From Azolla caroliniana (lineage: Eukaryota > Polypodiophyta): 64,000 bases of DNA. Position numbers and translations under genes: made by a program. How positions within the stretch are numbered: the first letter of the stretch is position 1; each line of letters opens with the position of its first letter. Below the pieces are notes generated by a model. That model was not told where the DNA came from and ran no database searches. It saw nothing but the letters and a program-made list of their open reading frames with translations. The stretch lies in NCBI GenBank assembly GCA_043228905.1, contig JBHGNT010000006.1, positions 15,190,001 to 15,254,000 on the forward strand, written 5' to 3'. This document shows, piece after piece, positions 45,171-56,250 of this stretch.

Positions 45171-45863
45171 TGTCACGTTGTTACGCGCGTGCGTGGAGAA
45201 CGAGGTGGAACCACCGGGGCCTTGGACCGAGAAATAGCTTAGAAGGAGGAGAACGGAAAGGTAACAAACGCACTTGCACACACACTGACACGAGAGCACA
45301 CAGGAATCACAGTCCAACAACACAGCAAACGAGATGACTCGAAGTCTGAGTATATGATCACGTATGTATATAAATGTATGTATATATCAAGACGGTTACA
45401 ACTAACAGGCCGGCAAGGCGGACACCGACGCCTGCTCACACACCCACACAGAAGAGCAAGATGGAGTCTTTGCCGAAAGCACACGGGCATTCCGCGGAGC
45501 AGAGTCAGCCTCCCGAAAGCCTACGCAAAAATGGCTATGGAGAGTGGCAGAGAAGAAGGGCTCAGTCCCAGTTCGGCAACACCTCGTCCTCTCTAACGCG
45601 CGATCCCTTTCTCCTTCCTCTCCCTCTCTTTTATAGCCCAAGGAGGGAGGCCGTTATCACCCGTTACATCATATTACTTCTCTGTCCTTTCGGACAGAGA
45701 TACAATTCGATTCTCTCCCTATTGAATGCGTGCTACCTAGGATTTCACCTCAGCCGACTTGTACCTACCTACTTACTATACAACGAAGAGTGCGCTCGCG
45801 TGCAAGGGCCGGTTTACACATGCTAAACTTGGTTTCCGCCTAAGGATGGTTTTCTTCATGACA
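45171..45863 (-). repeat. 5' LTR of gypsy C' (693 bp)
   Basis: TGTCACGTTG...TTCATGACA; same family as the C1 LTRs but visibly more diverged and lacking the long GA tract. Copia D2 coding sequence starts at the next base, so C' was probably inserted into D2, but the other flank is lost. Confidence 0.85.
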
Positions 45864-47382
45864 ACGCTTCGAGCTTGTCGGTTGTCAACACCTTGGTCAA
45901 CATATTTGACCTGTTCTCCTTTGTGTGGATCTTCGTCAGCATGAACTCTTGATCTTCTACTCTCTCCCAGATGTAGTGATATCTCCTCTGGATGTGCTTC
46001 GTCCGGGAATGGTAGGCCACATTCTTCACAAGGTGGATGGCACTTTGATTGTCACAATAGAGCCGGAATTCCTCCTGCTAGATCCCTAGCTCTCCGATGA
46101 AGTCCTTCATCCAGATTATCTCCTTGCCGGCTTCCACAACTGCCATGTACTCAGCCTCCGTGGTTGACAACGCAACTGTCTTCTGCAGCCTCGACTGCCA
46201 TGAAACAACTACCCCTGCATAAGTCATGACATATCCGGATGTAGATCGGCTGGTATCCGCATCATCTAACATATCCGAATCGGTGAAGCCTTCCAAGAGG
46301 GGTTTACCGGAGCCGAATCAAAGGCACATACTCGAGGTGCCTTTCAAATACTAGAGTACCCACTAGACCACGTTCCAGTGCTCTTTTCCGGGATTTCTCA
46401 TGAAACAGATGACTACTCCAACAATATATGCAATATCCGGCCAGGTGCACAACATTGCATACATTAGGCTTCCGACGGCAGAGGCATATGGTATCTTCAT
46501 CATATCCACCTTCTCTGCCTTTGTCTTCGGGCTCTGTTTTCCAGACAATTTGTAGTTTGTCGGGAGTGTCGATCTAACCGATTTTGCCTCTAACATGTTG
46601 AACTGTTGAAGTATCTTTGTCACGTACTTTTCCTATGACAACCACAACAGCTTCTTCGACCGGTCCCGGATAATGTGCATTCCCAATATTTGTCTTGCTG
46701 AACCCAAGTCTTTCATTGAGAAGGTCCGGTTCAGAGCCTTCTTCAGCATTCATATCTTGACTTGGTCTCATCTCCGACGATCAACATATCATCCACATAA
46801 AGGAGGAGTATCAGGAAATCTCCTCCGTAAAATTTCTTCACAAACACACAGTGATCGGCCTACGTCTTGTGGTACCCTTGGTCGGTCATGAAGGAGTCAA
46901 ACTTCTGGTACCATTGCCGGGGATCTTGCTTCAGTTCGTATAAGCTCTTCTTCAACTGGCACACCAAATGCTCCTTCCCTTTCTTCACAAATCCTTCTGG
47001 TTGCTGCATGTAGATATCCTCTTTGAGGTCACCATGGAGGAACATTGTCTTTACGTCTAGTTGCTCTACCTCGAGGTCCATGCTTGCCGCTATGCTCAGC
47101 ACCGTCCAGATGGAAGTCATCTTAACTACTGGGGCAAAGATCTCGTCGAAATCCACTCCTTTCTTCTGTTGGAACCCCTTCACCACGATCTGGGCTTTGT
47201 ATCTCGGTGGGTTTCCAGCATCTCCTGGTTTTAGCTTGTACACCCACTTGTTCCGAAGTGCCCTCTTTCCTTTCGGCAACTCCGTTAGTTCATACGTGTG
47301 GTTCTCATGCATGGAATCCATCTCGTCGTACATGGCACTCAACCACTTGCGGATGTGGGTGTCTTTCTTTGCTTCTTCAAAG
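45864..47382 (-). pseudogene. Copia D2 RT and RNase H
   Basis: From 47382 downward: RKWLSAMYDEMDSMHENHTY, NKWVYKLKPGDAGNPPRYKA, MFLHGDLKEDIYMQQPEGF, SLYELKQDPRQWYQKFDSF, the RT catalytic region (around 46790, frameshifted), then RNase H with GFTDSDMLDDADTSRSTSGY, ALSTTEAEYMAVVEAGKE. Frame breaks occur at about 46300, 46570, 46770 and 46850. It is a sister of D1 and more decayed. Confidence 0.85.
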
Positions 47383-47848
47383 TGTTATCGCTAGGGCCGG
47401 ACAATGGCCTAACATAGGGTGTCCCCTTGAGACACTTCACCAAAGGGGTGTTGCGATGAGATAAAGTTAGACCGACTATTAATGGAACCCTAATTGGTTA
47501 CTAAGCGGCAAGATCATTAGTCACAATACACGCGTAGGATAAATTACACTTAGCACAGAACGGTAATTAACAATGATTAAGATACAGAACAAGATCACTC
47601 TATTAATTATCCGCTCCTGATTACAATTTAACCGGGCCCTTTTATAGGTCTCCGACTCTTGGTACAAACTGGTGCCAACTGGCAACCGGCTACGGACGGG
47701 TCCGGATCTGGATCGGCATACCGATTCCGGGTCCGTCCGTTCGTTTCTCAAATCATAATAATTATATATATATATATATATAATCAGGTCCCGGTTATTA
47801 ATTATCCCTCATTTCCCATTCTGGACTTCCCTTGCTGGCCGGCTAATA
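47383..47848 (-). repeat. 3' LTR of gypsy E (466 bp)
   Basis: Plus-strand TGTTATCGC...GGCTAATA (expected terminal CA mutated to TA). It contains a TA microsatellite and, on the minus strand, CTATAAAAGGGC as TATA box. Confidence 0.88.
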
Positions 47849-49461
47849 CCGTTGAAAATCAAGCTGCGCCTATCGGAAGAACAAGCAGAACAACAACCGG
47901 AGAAAACGCAGGGGCAGAACCCCTTGGTGGTGTTAATCAACAACAAGACCCTGGAAGAAGAAGAACAGGAAGATGAGCCGACCGAGACGCTACTACGGCG
48001 TCGCCAGACAATTGGAAAGGGCCACGAGGGGGGGACATCAAGGCTAACAGAGAATAGTATATGGGAACCCCTCCCTAAGGAGCCGTAACCTAGGAATGCG
48101 GCAGAATTAGCTCAACAAGAATCGGGGACGGAGCAAGTGCTGCGGTAGGACATCGCGGAACCAACGGTCCAGGACACGACAGTGCCGGTGGATCAGGAAC
48201 CGGTCATTGAATTGTCGGCGTCACTGCCGCAACAGCAACAACCAGAACCGGAGCAGCCTCTTGACGTAACCATCAATAGTAGGCTCGTGACCAGTGAAAA
48301 TGCCATCCCACGACCAGAACCGGCATGACAACAAGGTACCGGCAGTCAATGGCTCCGATGGGTAGCAGAACAAGTGACTGGGGTCGTCTGCTGGTTAGAA
48401 GCGGAAGAGAAAGCACATGAAGACCGGTTGCTAGACATAACCGAGGAATTAGAGAAGTCCTGGTCAAGAATCCGGAGCATGGAGGAAGACATAGAGAGGG
48501 CCAGAACATAAATGGCCAAGTTGGTCATAGAAGGACCACAACAATCGGAACCGGTGGCCCCGGTAACTCTACAGAACGATCAAACCCCGGTGACGGCGGC
48601 AGGCCTGGATACTCATAAATCGTCAGCACAGGAGCTTGCCACATTAAGGGAAGACCTGGCAGCACAAGAAGCCTTATGAGCCAGGGAACGAGAATTGAAA
48701 AAAGCAATGGAGGAGGAACAAAGGAGAACGACCGACAACCTCCGCCGAATAGAGGAAAGCTTGAGAAGAGGTCATCAAGTGTATGACCGGTTGAAAGAAG
48801 AGAAAGACAAATTCCTGCAAGAAAAAGAGAAACTCCGAAGGACGGCGGAAGTGGAGATTGAGTGCCTCAAAGAAGAGCTCCGGCAACAAAAAGACCATGA
48901 GGACCGTGCTCGCTGGCTTATCAATCAAAAGCTCAAACAGAAAACCGATGACATCGACCGACGGCACCGGGATTATAATCATTTGGATGCCGATCATAAG
49001 AAATTGACTACTGAAAGTGACCGACAGCAGGAAAAGTGTAGGGAACTCCGGGAGGAAATTAACCGGTTGACGACGACATTGATGGAAGAGTAGTCGAAGG
49101 GAGCCGAAGTAGTGAAACAACTGGCGGCAGGTGCGAAAGAGTGACTGGACCTGCAAGTGCAGCACCATGCGGAAATGGAGCGCGCTACAATGACTCTGAA
49201 CAGAGTTCAGACGACATATTAAGCCCAACTCATGCACTACAGAAGCCAAGAAGTGGTAACCGCAAGCCTGATCAAACAATTGAAGGACGAAAAATAGGCC
49301 GCGGAAAACAAGTCGAAGATGGGGCTGGGGAAGATCTGGGACATCATACTGGCATGGAGGAATCGAATGAAGCAATTGGTGGAATAAAGCTCAGTACAGT
49401 GGTGGTCAAAGTGGGCTAAGTAGGCAATAGAGCTATAGTTGTTGCAGGCAGATGCGGAAAA
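47849..49461 (+). pseudogene. Antisense coiled-coil frame in gypsy E, first part
   Basis: On the plus strand, opposite to E gag-pol, a frame of over 500 codons can be followed through about a dozen stops. It is rich in Glu, Gln, Arg and Lys, and its cleanest part (48695-49093) is heptad-like: RRIEESLRRGHQVYDRLKEE, KFLQEKEKLRRTAEVEIECL, CRELREEINRLTTTLMEE. Nearer the start lie SLPQQQQPEPEQPLDV and EDRLLDITEELEKSWSRI. It begins beside the 3' LTR and runs into the Copia D1 target site, then resumes at 54912. No known family was recognised. Antisense accessory ORFs are known in some plant gypsy elements (for example Grande); this may be another. Confidence 0.55.
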
Positions 49462-50220
49462 TGTTGGGAGACAGGTCCCTCCGGATGGGAAGGGAGAAGA
49501 ACAGTGCCGATGAACAAACTCGGCCGAGGCCGAAACGGTATGAGGAGAACTCGGCTACGGAGAGCCGGATGATACAGACCCGGTGAAGACCGGATGAGGA
49601 GTACCTGGCTACGGAGAGCCGGATGGTGCAGGCCCGGTGTGAACCGGATGAGGAGTACCCGGCTACGGAGAGTCGGATGGTGCAGGCCCGGTGTGAACCG
49701 GATGCGGAGTACCCGGCTACGGTGAGCCGGATGGTGCAGAACTGGTGAGAACCGGAGGAAGAGACATATTCGTAAATATGTTTCTGAGAGCCCATCGAGG
49801 CTATATTTGTAAATAGCCGAAAAGTCATATTAGTATAAATATGACTTAGGGCAAACTTTTAGTATGTGTTGTCATTTTCTTGTTGGTGCAAGAAGAAGAG
49901 AGAGCACGCAACAGTGTACAGAGAGAGAGAGAGAGAGAGAAAGAGGTCGCTGCCTCTGTTGTAACCGCCGCCTGTGGCGAAGATCGTGAGCACGAGGTCG
50001 TTGCCTTTGTGAACTCACTATTTTGTACATTCCAACTTAGTGATAGTTTGCAGCCTGTGGGCTGCCGTGGTTTTTCCCTCTTTGGGTTTTCCACGTAAAC
50101 ATTCTGTGTACCCTTTTTCTCTCCTTTGTGTCGCGTGTTTTTCTTTTCCTGTTTCCTATGTATGAAAAGAAGCTCGGTTGTGGCCGAGCGTTGTGTATAA
50201 GGAGCGTTGAGTTCCCGTCA
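49462..50220 (+). repeat. 5' LTR of Copia D1 (759 bp)
   Basis: TGTTGGGAGAC...TTCCCGTCA. It contains four copies of a 54-bp minisatellite unit (49541-49756) and a GA tract (about 49919-49940). TATA-like tataaata lies at about 49834. Confidence 0.92.
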
Positions 50221-50222
50221 AG

Positions 50223-50234
50223 TGGTATCAGAGC
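50223..50234 (+). other. Primer-binding site, tRNA-iMet type
   Basis: tggtatcagagc two bases inside the 5' LTR. Confidence 0.88.
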
Positions 50235-50250
50235 GAAATCAACACAGAAA

Positions 50251-53200
50251 ATGGACGAATCATTTGGCGGCATGTTCAAGCTCACCGGCTCCAACTATTC
50301 AGTATGGAAGTCGAAGATGAGGGACACGCTTGTTGTTAAAGACCTCTGGCTGCCGGTTCAGTTCGGGGACAAGAGACCGGACAAAATCGACGCCGCGATA
50401 TGGGAGGTGATGCACATGAAGACAACGGCTCCCTCCTGGATAGCTGGGAGACGTTGGTTGTCACTTTGGGCAGCGCCGGGCCGGAAGGAAAACGGTTATC
50501 CCTAGCAAGAGTAAAGTCGAGCTTGCTAGATGAGGAGGCGCGTCAGAAAGACAAAGATACAAGCTCCGACTCCAAAGCGCTTCTTACCGAATCGGAATGT
50601 GGAAGACATAGAAACCGTAGTCCCCAAAACTGGGAGAAGTTGGGGACATGGTCAAAGTCAAGGGGGAGGCCTACTTGCTTCTATTGCGGCAAGCTGGGAC
50701 ACTTCCAAAAGAACTGTCGGCATTTCCGTAAAGACAAGGAAACCGACGATACCGATTCGAAGCAAACCTCAGACCGGAACGGTAAAGACCGAAAGGGGCC
50801 GGACCGGAAGGGAACGACGGCAATCGCGGCAAGCGAAGAAGAGTTGATGCTCATCACCGAGGAGAGTGAAATAAACCTTGCCGGGGACGAGATAACCTGG
50901 GTGGTAGACTCCGGAGCGTCGTTCCACCTTACCCCGGACCGGAAATGCTTCTCATCCTATTCAGCTGGTGATCATGACTGTGTTCGGATGGGGAATGAAG
51001 GAACATGCCGAATTGTCGGCATAGGAGATGTGTGGCTGACAACACCAACCGGATGCAAGTTGTTGCTGAAGGATGTCCGACACGTTCCAGAAGTTCGTCT
51101 GAACCTGATATCAGCTGGTCGGCTAGATGATGAAGGCTACACGGGTAGCATCCGGAACGGTGTTATGAAGTTCAGCAAAGGGAGCCTGATTGTGGCTCAG
51201 GCCCGGAAGGTAAGCACACTGTACCTGATGAATGCCCGGTTATGTCCGGAAGAAGTGAATGTGGCATCTGACACTGCTGGTGAGCTGTGGCACAAGAGGC
51301 TGTGTCATATGAGCGAGAAGGGGATGAAGAGGCTTGCAGACGACAACGTCATTCCAGTGAAGAACGTGCACTTAGAGAAGTGCACTGATTGTCTGGCCGG
51401 TAAGCAGAACCGGACCTCCTTCCGACCAAGGCCACCGATGAGACGTAATGCACCACTGGAGTTGGTGCATATGGATGTGTGTCAGGTAGACATGAAGTCA
51501 CATGACGGAGCGCAGTACTTCGTGACTTTCATAGATGACCACAGCCGGAAGCTGTGGGCCACACCGTTGAAGACGAAGGATCAGGTGCTATCCGTCTTCA
51601 AAGAGCTCCACGGGAGAGTGGAAAGAGAAACCGGCCGGAAGCTGAAGGCGGTTCGAGCAGATAACGGAGGAGAGTACCGAGGGTAGTTTGAGGAGTACTG
51701 CCGCTCGAAGGGAATCCGGCTCGAATTTACCGTGCCGAAGACGCCGGAACTAAACGGTCTGGCCGAGAGGATGAACCGGACCATAATGGAGAAGGTCCGG
51801 AGTATGCTAGCGCATGCAAAACTACCCAAGAAGTTTTGGGCTGAGGCATTGTCGACGGCAACATATGTGATAAACAGATCACCCTCAGTACCCTTGGACG
51901 GAGACACGCCACAGAGAGTATGGACCGGTAAGGAAGTGTCCTACCGGCATCTGAAGGTGTTCGGGTGTCTCGCGTACGTGCATGTAGCAAAGGACCGGAG
52001 AGGAAAGTTAGATCCAAAGACCCGGCCATGCATATTCCTTGGTTACGGTGACGATGAGTTCGGCTACCGAGTCTGGGACCCGGTCGACAAGAAGGTATTC
52101 CGGAGTCGAGATATTATCTTCATGGAGAACAAGACGCTTGCCGACTTGGAGTCGGAGAAGAAGATAATGAACTCCGAGTCGACCGGTAAGGATAGACCCT
52201 ACGATGAGCAGACCCAACCGGCAAGAGACCGATTAGCACTCGAGGGACCAGCCGATTATGGTGAGGATACCGAACAGGCTGAAGAAGAAATAGTGGAAGC
52301 TGAAACCGGAACCGGCCTAGACCCCGAATCGGATTCAGATGAAGAGCAGATGGACGAGGCGGTTACCGAAGCCCGAAGACGGAGATATCCTCTCAGAGAG
52401 AGAAGGGCGCCCCGGAGATTTCCGGATGCAGAGCATGTTCTGCTGACTGATGAGGGGGAGTCGGAAAGCTTCGAAGAAGCGAAGGAAGACACCCACAACC
52501 GAAAATGGTTAAGTGCCATGCAGGATGAGATGGATTCCCTGCATGAGAACCATACGTACGAATTGGTGGAGTTGCCGAAAGGAAAGCGGGCACTTCGAAA
52601 CAAGTGGGTCTAGAAGTTGAAACCGGGAGATGCCGGGAACCCCCCGAGATACAAAGCCAGGATCGTGGTGAAGGGGTTCCAGCAGAAGAAGGGCGTGGAC
52701 TTCGACGAAATATTTGCCCTGCTAGTAAAGATGACCTCCATCCGGACGGTGCTGAGTATAGCAGCAAGCATGGATCTCGAGGTTGAGCAGCTGGACGTCA
52801 AGACGACATTCCTTCACGGCGACCTCGAAGAGGAGATCTACATGCAGCAACCGGAAGGTTTCGTGGAGAAAGGGAAGGAGCACCTGGTATGCCGGTTGAA
52901 GAAGAGCCTGTACGGACTGAAGTAGGCTCCCCGACAATGGTACCGGAAGTTCTACTCCTTCATGACCTATCAAGGGTACCACAAGACGCAGGCCCATCAC
53001 TGCGTGTTTGTGAAGAAGTTTGAAGGAGGGGACTTCCTGATACTCCTCTTCTACGTAGATGACATGTTGACTGTCGGACGGGACCAAGTCAAAATACGGA
53101 TGCTGAAGAAGGCTCTCAACCGGACCTTCTCAATGAAAGACTTGGGTCCGGCAAGACAAATGTTGGGGATGCACATCATCCGGAACCGTTCAGCGAAGCA

Positions 53201-54029
53201 ATTATGGCTGTCACAGGAGAAGTATGTGACAAAGGTGCTTCACCGGTTCAACATGTCAGAAGCGAAACCGGTCGGATCGACACTTCCGGCAAGCTGCAGG
53301 CTATCCAGCAAGCAAAGCCCAAAGACGAAAGCAGAGAAGGCGGATACGATGAAGATTCCATATGCCTCTGCCGTCGGGAGCTTGATGTACGCAATGGTGT
53401 GTACCCGACCGGATATAGGATACGCAGTCGGAGTGGTGAGCCGGTTCATGAGTAATCCCGGCAAGGAGCACTGGAACGCGGTAAAATGGATACTCTGTTA
53501 TTTGAAGGGCACTTCAAATATGTGTCTCCGATTCGGCTCTGGAAAACCTCAACTAGACGGTTTCACCGATTCGGACATGTCGGCTGATGTGGATACTAGC
53601 CGGTCTACATCCGGGTATGTGATGACATATGCAGGGGGAGCTGTTTCGTGGCAGTCGAGGCTGCAGAAGACGGTTGCATTGTTAACCACGGAGGCGGAGT
53701 ACATGGCAGCTGTGGAAGCCGGCAAGGAAATCTTATGGATGAAGGACTTCATCGGTGAGCTCGGTATACGGCAAGAGGAATACCGACTCTATTGCGACAG
53801 TCGAAGTGCCATCCACCTTGCTAAGAATGCGGCCTACCATTCCCGGACGAAGCATATCCAGCGGAGGTATCACTGTATCCGGGAAAGAGTAGATGACCCG
53901 GAGTTCGCACTGACGAAGATCCACACGGCCGAGAACGGGTCAGATATGCTGACCAAAGTGCTGACACCCGACAAGCTAGATGCATGCCGGAAGAGAATCA
54001 GACTGGTAAGACGCCCCATGCCGGAGTGA
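50251..54029 (+). pseudogene. Copia D1 gag-pol, internally deleted with three TAG stops
   Basis: ATG 50251 opens gag (MDESFGGMFKLTGSNYSVWK). After IWEVMHMKTTAP the frame shifts to DSWETLVVTLG, so most of the capsid domain seems deleted. Then zinc knuckle CFYCGKLGHFQKNC, protease WVVDSGASFHLTPD, integrase (CTDCLAGKQNR, LVHMDVCQVDMK, VRADNGGEY, PELNGLAERMNR), RT (TFLHGDLEEEIYMQQPEGF, YVDD in LLFYVDDMLTVG) and RNase H (GFTDSDMSADVDTSRSTSGY, TTEAEYMAAVEAGKE). TAG stops lie at 51684-51686, 52611-52613 and 52923-52925 in one frame, at places where Gln, Tyr and Gln are expected. Catalytic residues are otherwise kept. Confidence 0.92.
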
Positions 54030-54039
54030 AGGGGGAGTT
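54027..54039 (+). other. Polypurine tract of Copia D1
   Basis: gaagggggagtt immediately before the 3' LTR. Confidence 0.7.
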
Positions 54040-54906
54040 TGTTGGGAGACAGGTCCCTCCGGATGGGAAGGGAGAAGAACAGTGCTAACGAACAAACTCG
54101 GCCGAGGCCGAAACGGTATGAGGAGAACCCGGCTACGGAGAGCCGGATGATATAGACCCGGTGAAGACCGGATGAGGAGTACCTGGCTACGGAGAGCCGG
54201 ATGGTGCAGGCCCGGTGTGAACCGGATGAGGAGTACCCGGCTACGGAGAGTCGGATGGTACAAGCATGGTGTGAACCGGATGAGGAGTACCCGGCTACGG
54301 AGAGCCGGATGGTGCAGGCCCGATGTGAACCGGATCAGGAGTACCCGGCTACGGAGAGTCGGATGGTGCAGGCCCGGTGTGAACCGGATGAGGAGTACCC
54401 GGCTACGGAGAGCCGGATGGTGTAGAACCGGTGAGAACCGGAGGAAGAGACATATTCGTAAATATGTTTCTGAGAGCCCATCGAGGCTATATTTGTAAAT
54501 AGCCGAAAAGTCATATTAGTATAAATATGACTTAGGGCAAACTTTTAGTATGTGTTGTCATTTTCTTGTTGGTGCAAGAAGAAGAGAGAGCACGCAACAG
54601 TGTACAGAGAGAGAGAGAGAGAGAGAAAGAGGTCGCTGCCTCTGTTGTAACCGCCGCCTGTGGCGAATATCGTGAGCACGAGGTCGTTGCCTTTGTGAAC
54701 TCACTGTTTTGTACATTCCAACTTAGTGATAGTTTGCAGCCTGTGGGCTGCCGTGGTTTTTCCCTCTTTGGGTTTTCCACGTAAACATTCTGTGTACCCT
54801 TTTTCTCTCCTTTGTGTTGCGTGTTTTTCGTTTCCTGTTTCCTGTGTATGAAAAGAAGCTCGGTTGTGGCCGAGCGTTGTGTATAAGGAGCGTTGAGTTC
54901 CCGTCA
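54040..54906 (+). repeat. 3' LTR of Copia D1 (867 bp)
   Basis: Same sequence as the 5' LTR but with six 54-bp units (54119-54442) instead of four; the 108-bp size difference is exactly two units. About ten scattered substitutions separate the two. Confidence 0.92.
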
Positions 54907-54911
54907 GAAAA

Positions 54912-55540
54912 CCGGTGGAAAGAGGGCGACGAAGTTTACATCCTGGATAAAGAAAGCATTGAAGCAATAAAAGATGAACTGTCAGATGATTTCATACCCT
55001 TGGGTGATGAGCAGAGGGTGGCGGTACGCCAGTTGGTGGCACAGCTGGATCATGACCAGTTGGACAACCAACTCCGTTTCGAAAAGTACGAATGGGAACG
55101 ACAACGACAAGAAGTTGCCAAGACAACTGCGGCGATTAGCATTAGTGACGAGGAGCCATCTTTAGCACAAACCCCGGTTAAAGCCGAGGGAAGCCAACCA
55201 GATAGTACTAAGGAGGAGCCGCTAAAGGAAGGTCATTTGTAGGAACTAGTGCACGTCAGACAACAGAACCAGGAGACGCCAAGGCCAGTAGAGCCGGAAA
55301 AGGAGAAAGAGCCGGTAAGTCCAATTGAGCCAAAAATGGAGACAGAGTCAGTCAGACCGACGGAGCCGCATGCAACAGACGTCAACCAACAACAACCACA
55401 ACTAGAGTCGGAGCGGCAAGAAGAGCAGCCACAACCACAGGAATAGGAGGAGGAGGAACAACATCAGTAGCAGACGACAGAATAGCTTCCCGAGGAACCA
55501 TTGGAACCCTTAGATCAAAGCATTCTAGACATTTTGGAGG
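54912..55540 (+). pseudogene. Antisense frame in gypsy E, second part
   Basis: Continues the 47849-49461 frame across the D1 insertion (LLQADAEN | RWKEGDEVYIL). It includes IEAIKDELSDDFIPLGDEQR, LVAQLDHDQLDNQLRFEKYE, then a Pro/Glu/Gln-rich tail (RPVEPEKEKEPVSPIEPK) with four TAG stops, and ends QSILDILEDE near 55548. Probably acidic and largely unstructured at its C terminus. Function unknown. Confidence 0.55.
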
Positions 55541-55601
55541 ATGAATGAAGGCTGGATCATGGGATTCGACGTACAAGGTATTGTCCCATTGGCGTGCCAT
55601 G

Positions 55602-56069
55602 TGTTAGCCGGCCGGCAAGGGAAGTCTAGAATGGGAAATGGGGGATAATTAATAACCTGGAGCTGATTATATATATAGAATTATTAGGATTTTAGAAGCA
55701 AATGGACGGACACGGAATCGGTATGCCGATCCGGATCCGGACCGGTTCGTAGCCGGTTCCCGGTTGGCACCGGTTTGTACCTAGAGCCAGAGACCTATAA
55801 AAGGGCCCGATTAAATTGTAATCAGGAGAGGATAATTAATAGAGTGTTGTTGTTCTGTATCTTAATCATTGTTAATTACCGTTCTGATTACAATTTAATC
55901 GGGCCCTTTTGTAGGTCTCCAGCTCTAGGTACAAACCGGTGCCAACCGGCAACTGGCTACGAACCGGTGGGGATCTGGATCGGCATACCGATTCCAGGTC
56001 CGTCTGTTCGCTTCTCAAATCATAATAATTATATATATATATAATCAGCTCCTGGTTATTAATTATCCC
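55602..56069. repeat. Inverted partial E-LTRs forming a ~184-bp hairpin
   Basis: From 55602 an E LTR reads forward (TGTTAGCCGG...) for about 282 bp, then at 55884 the same LTR region reads back in reverse. Arms 55642-55825 and 55884-56069 are inverted copies with a 58-bp spacer. The right arm is followed by atcgtggtcgccaaaa, which equals the E primer-binding-site region (62849). Transcripts through it would fold into a long hairpin. Confidence 0.82.
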
Positions 56070-56250
56070 ATCGTGGTCGCCAAAAGGTGTTGTACGTTTT
56101 AGGGTTAGGGTTAATGGTAATGATGATTGGTGATGGAGATGGTGTGTTTGATAAGGATGATGAGCGTTATGGGATTGATGGTGAGAGAGACGACAAACAT
56201 TGAGAAGCATTGTGGGGTGGGGGGTATACATGGCTATACTCATGGAGTAC

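Larger units (their letters stand above)
33769..45863 (-). mobile_element. Ty3/gypsy element C', split by sister element C1
   Basis: The left part (33769-34845) carries RT end, RNase H and integrase start; the right part (41566-45863) carries RT, protease, gag, PBS and 5' LTR. The two RT parts abut exactly (VQRFLGACA | FYHIWIPHYAH) once C1 is removed, so they are one element. The integrase end and 3' LTR are deleted at the junction with A2. The RT active site reads FLDG instead of FLDD. Confidence 0.85.
49462..54906 (+). mobile_element. Complete Ty1/Copia element D1, 5445 bp, TSD GAAAA
   Basis: LTRs 49462-50220 and 54040-54906, iMet PBS, polypurine tract and gag-pol remnants on the plus strand, flanked by GAAAA (49457-49461 and 54907-54911). 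Inserted into gypsy E. It has a gag deletion and three in-frame TAG stops. Confidence 0.92.

Noticed and set aside
50037-50294. Open frames across the D1 LTR ends
   Set aside because: LTR and leader sequence on the wrong strand; no protein features.
54172-54498. Repeated 18-residue plus-strand peptide frames in the D1 3' LTR
   Set aside because: A 54-bp noncoding minisatellite gives repeated peptides in any open frame.
56096-56116. TTTTAGGGTTAGGGTTAATGG, telomere-like
   Set aside because: Only two imperfect units; far too short for an interstitial telomere and common by chance.
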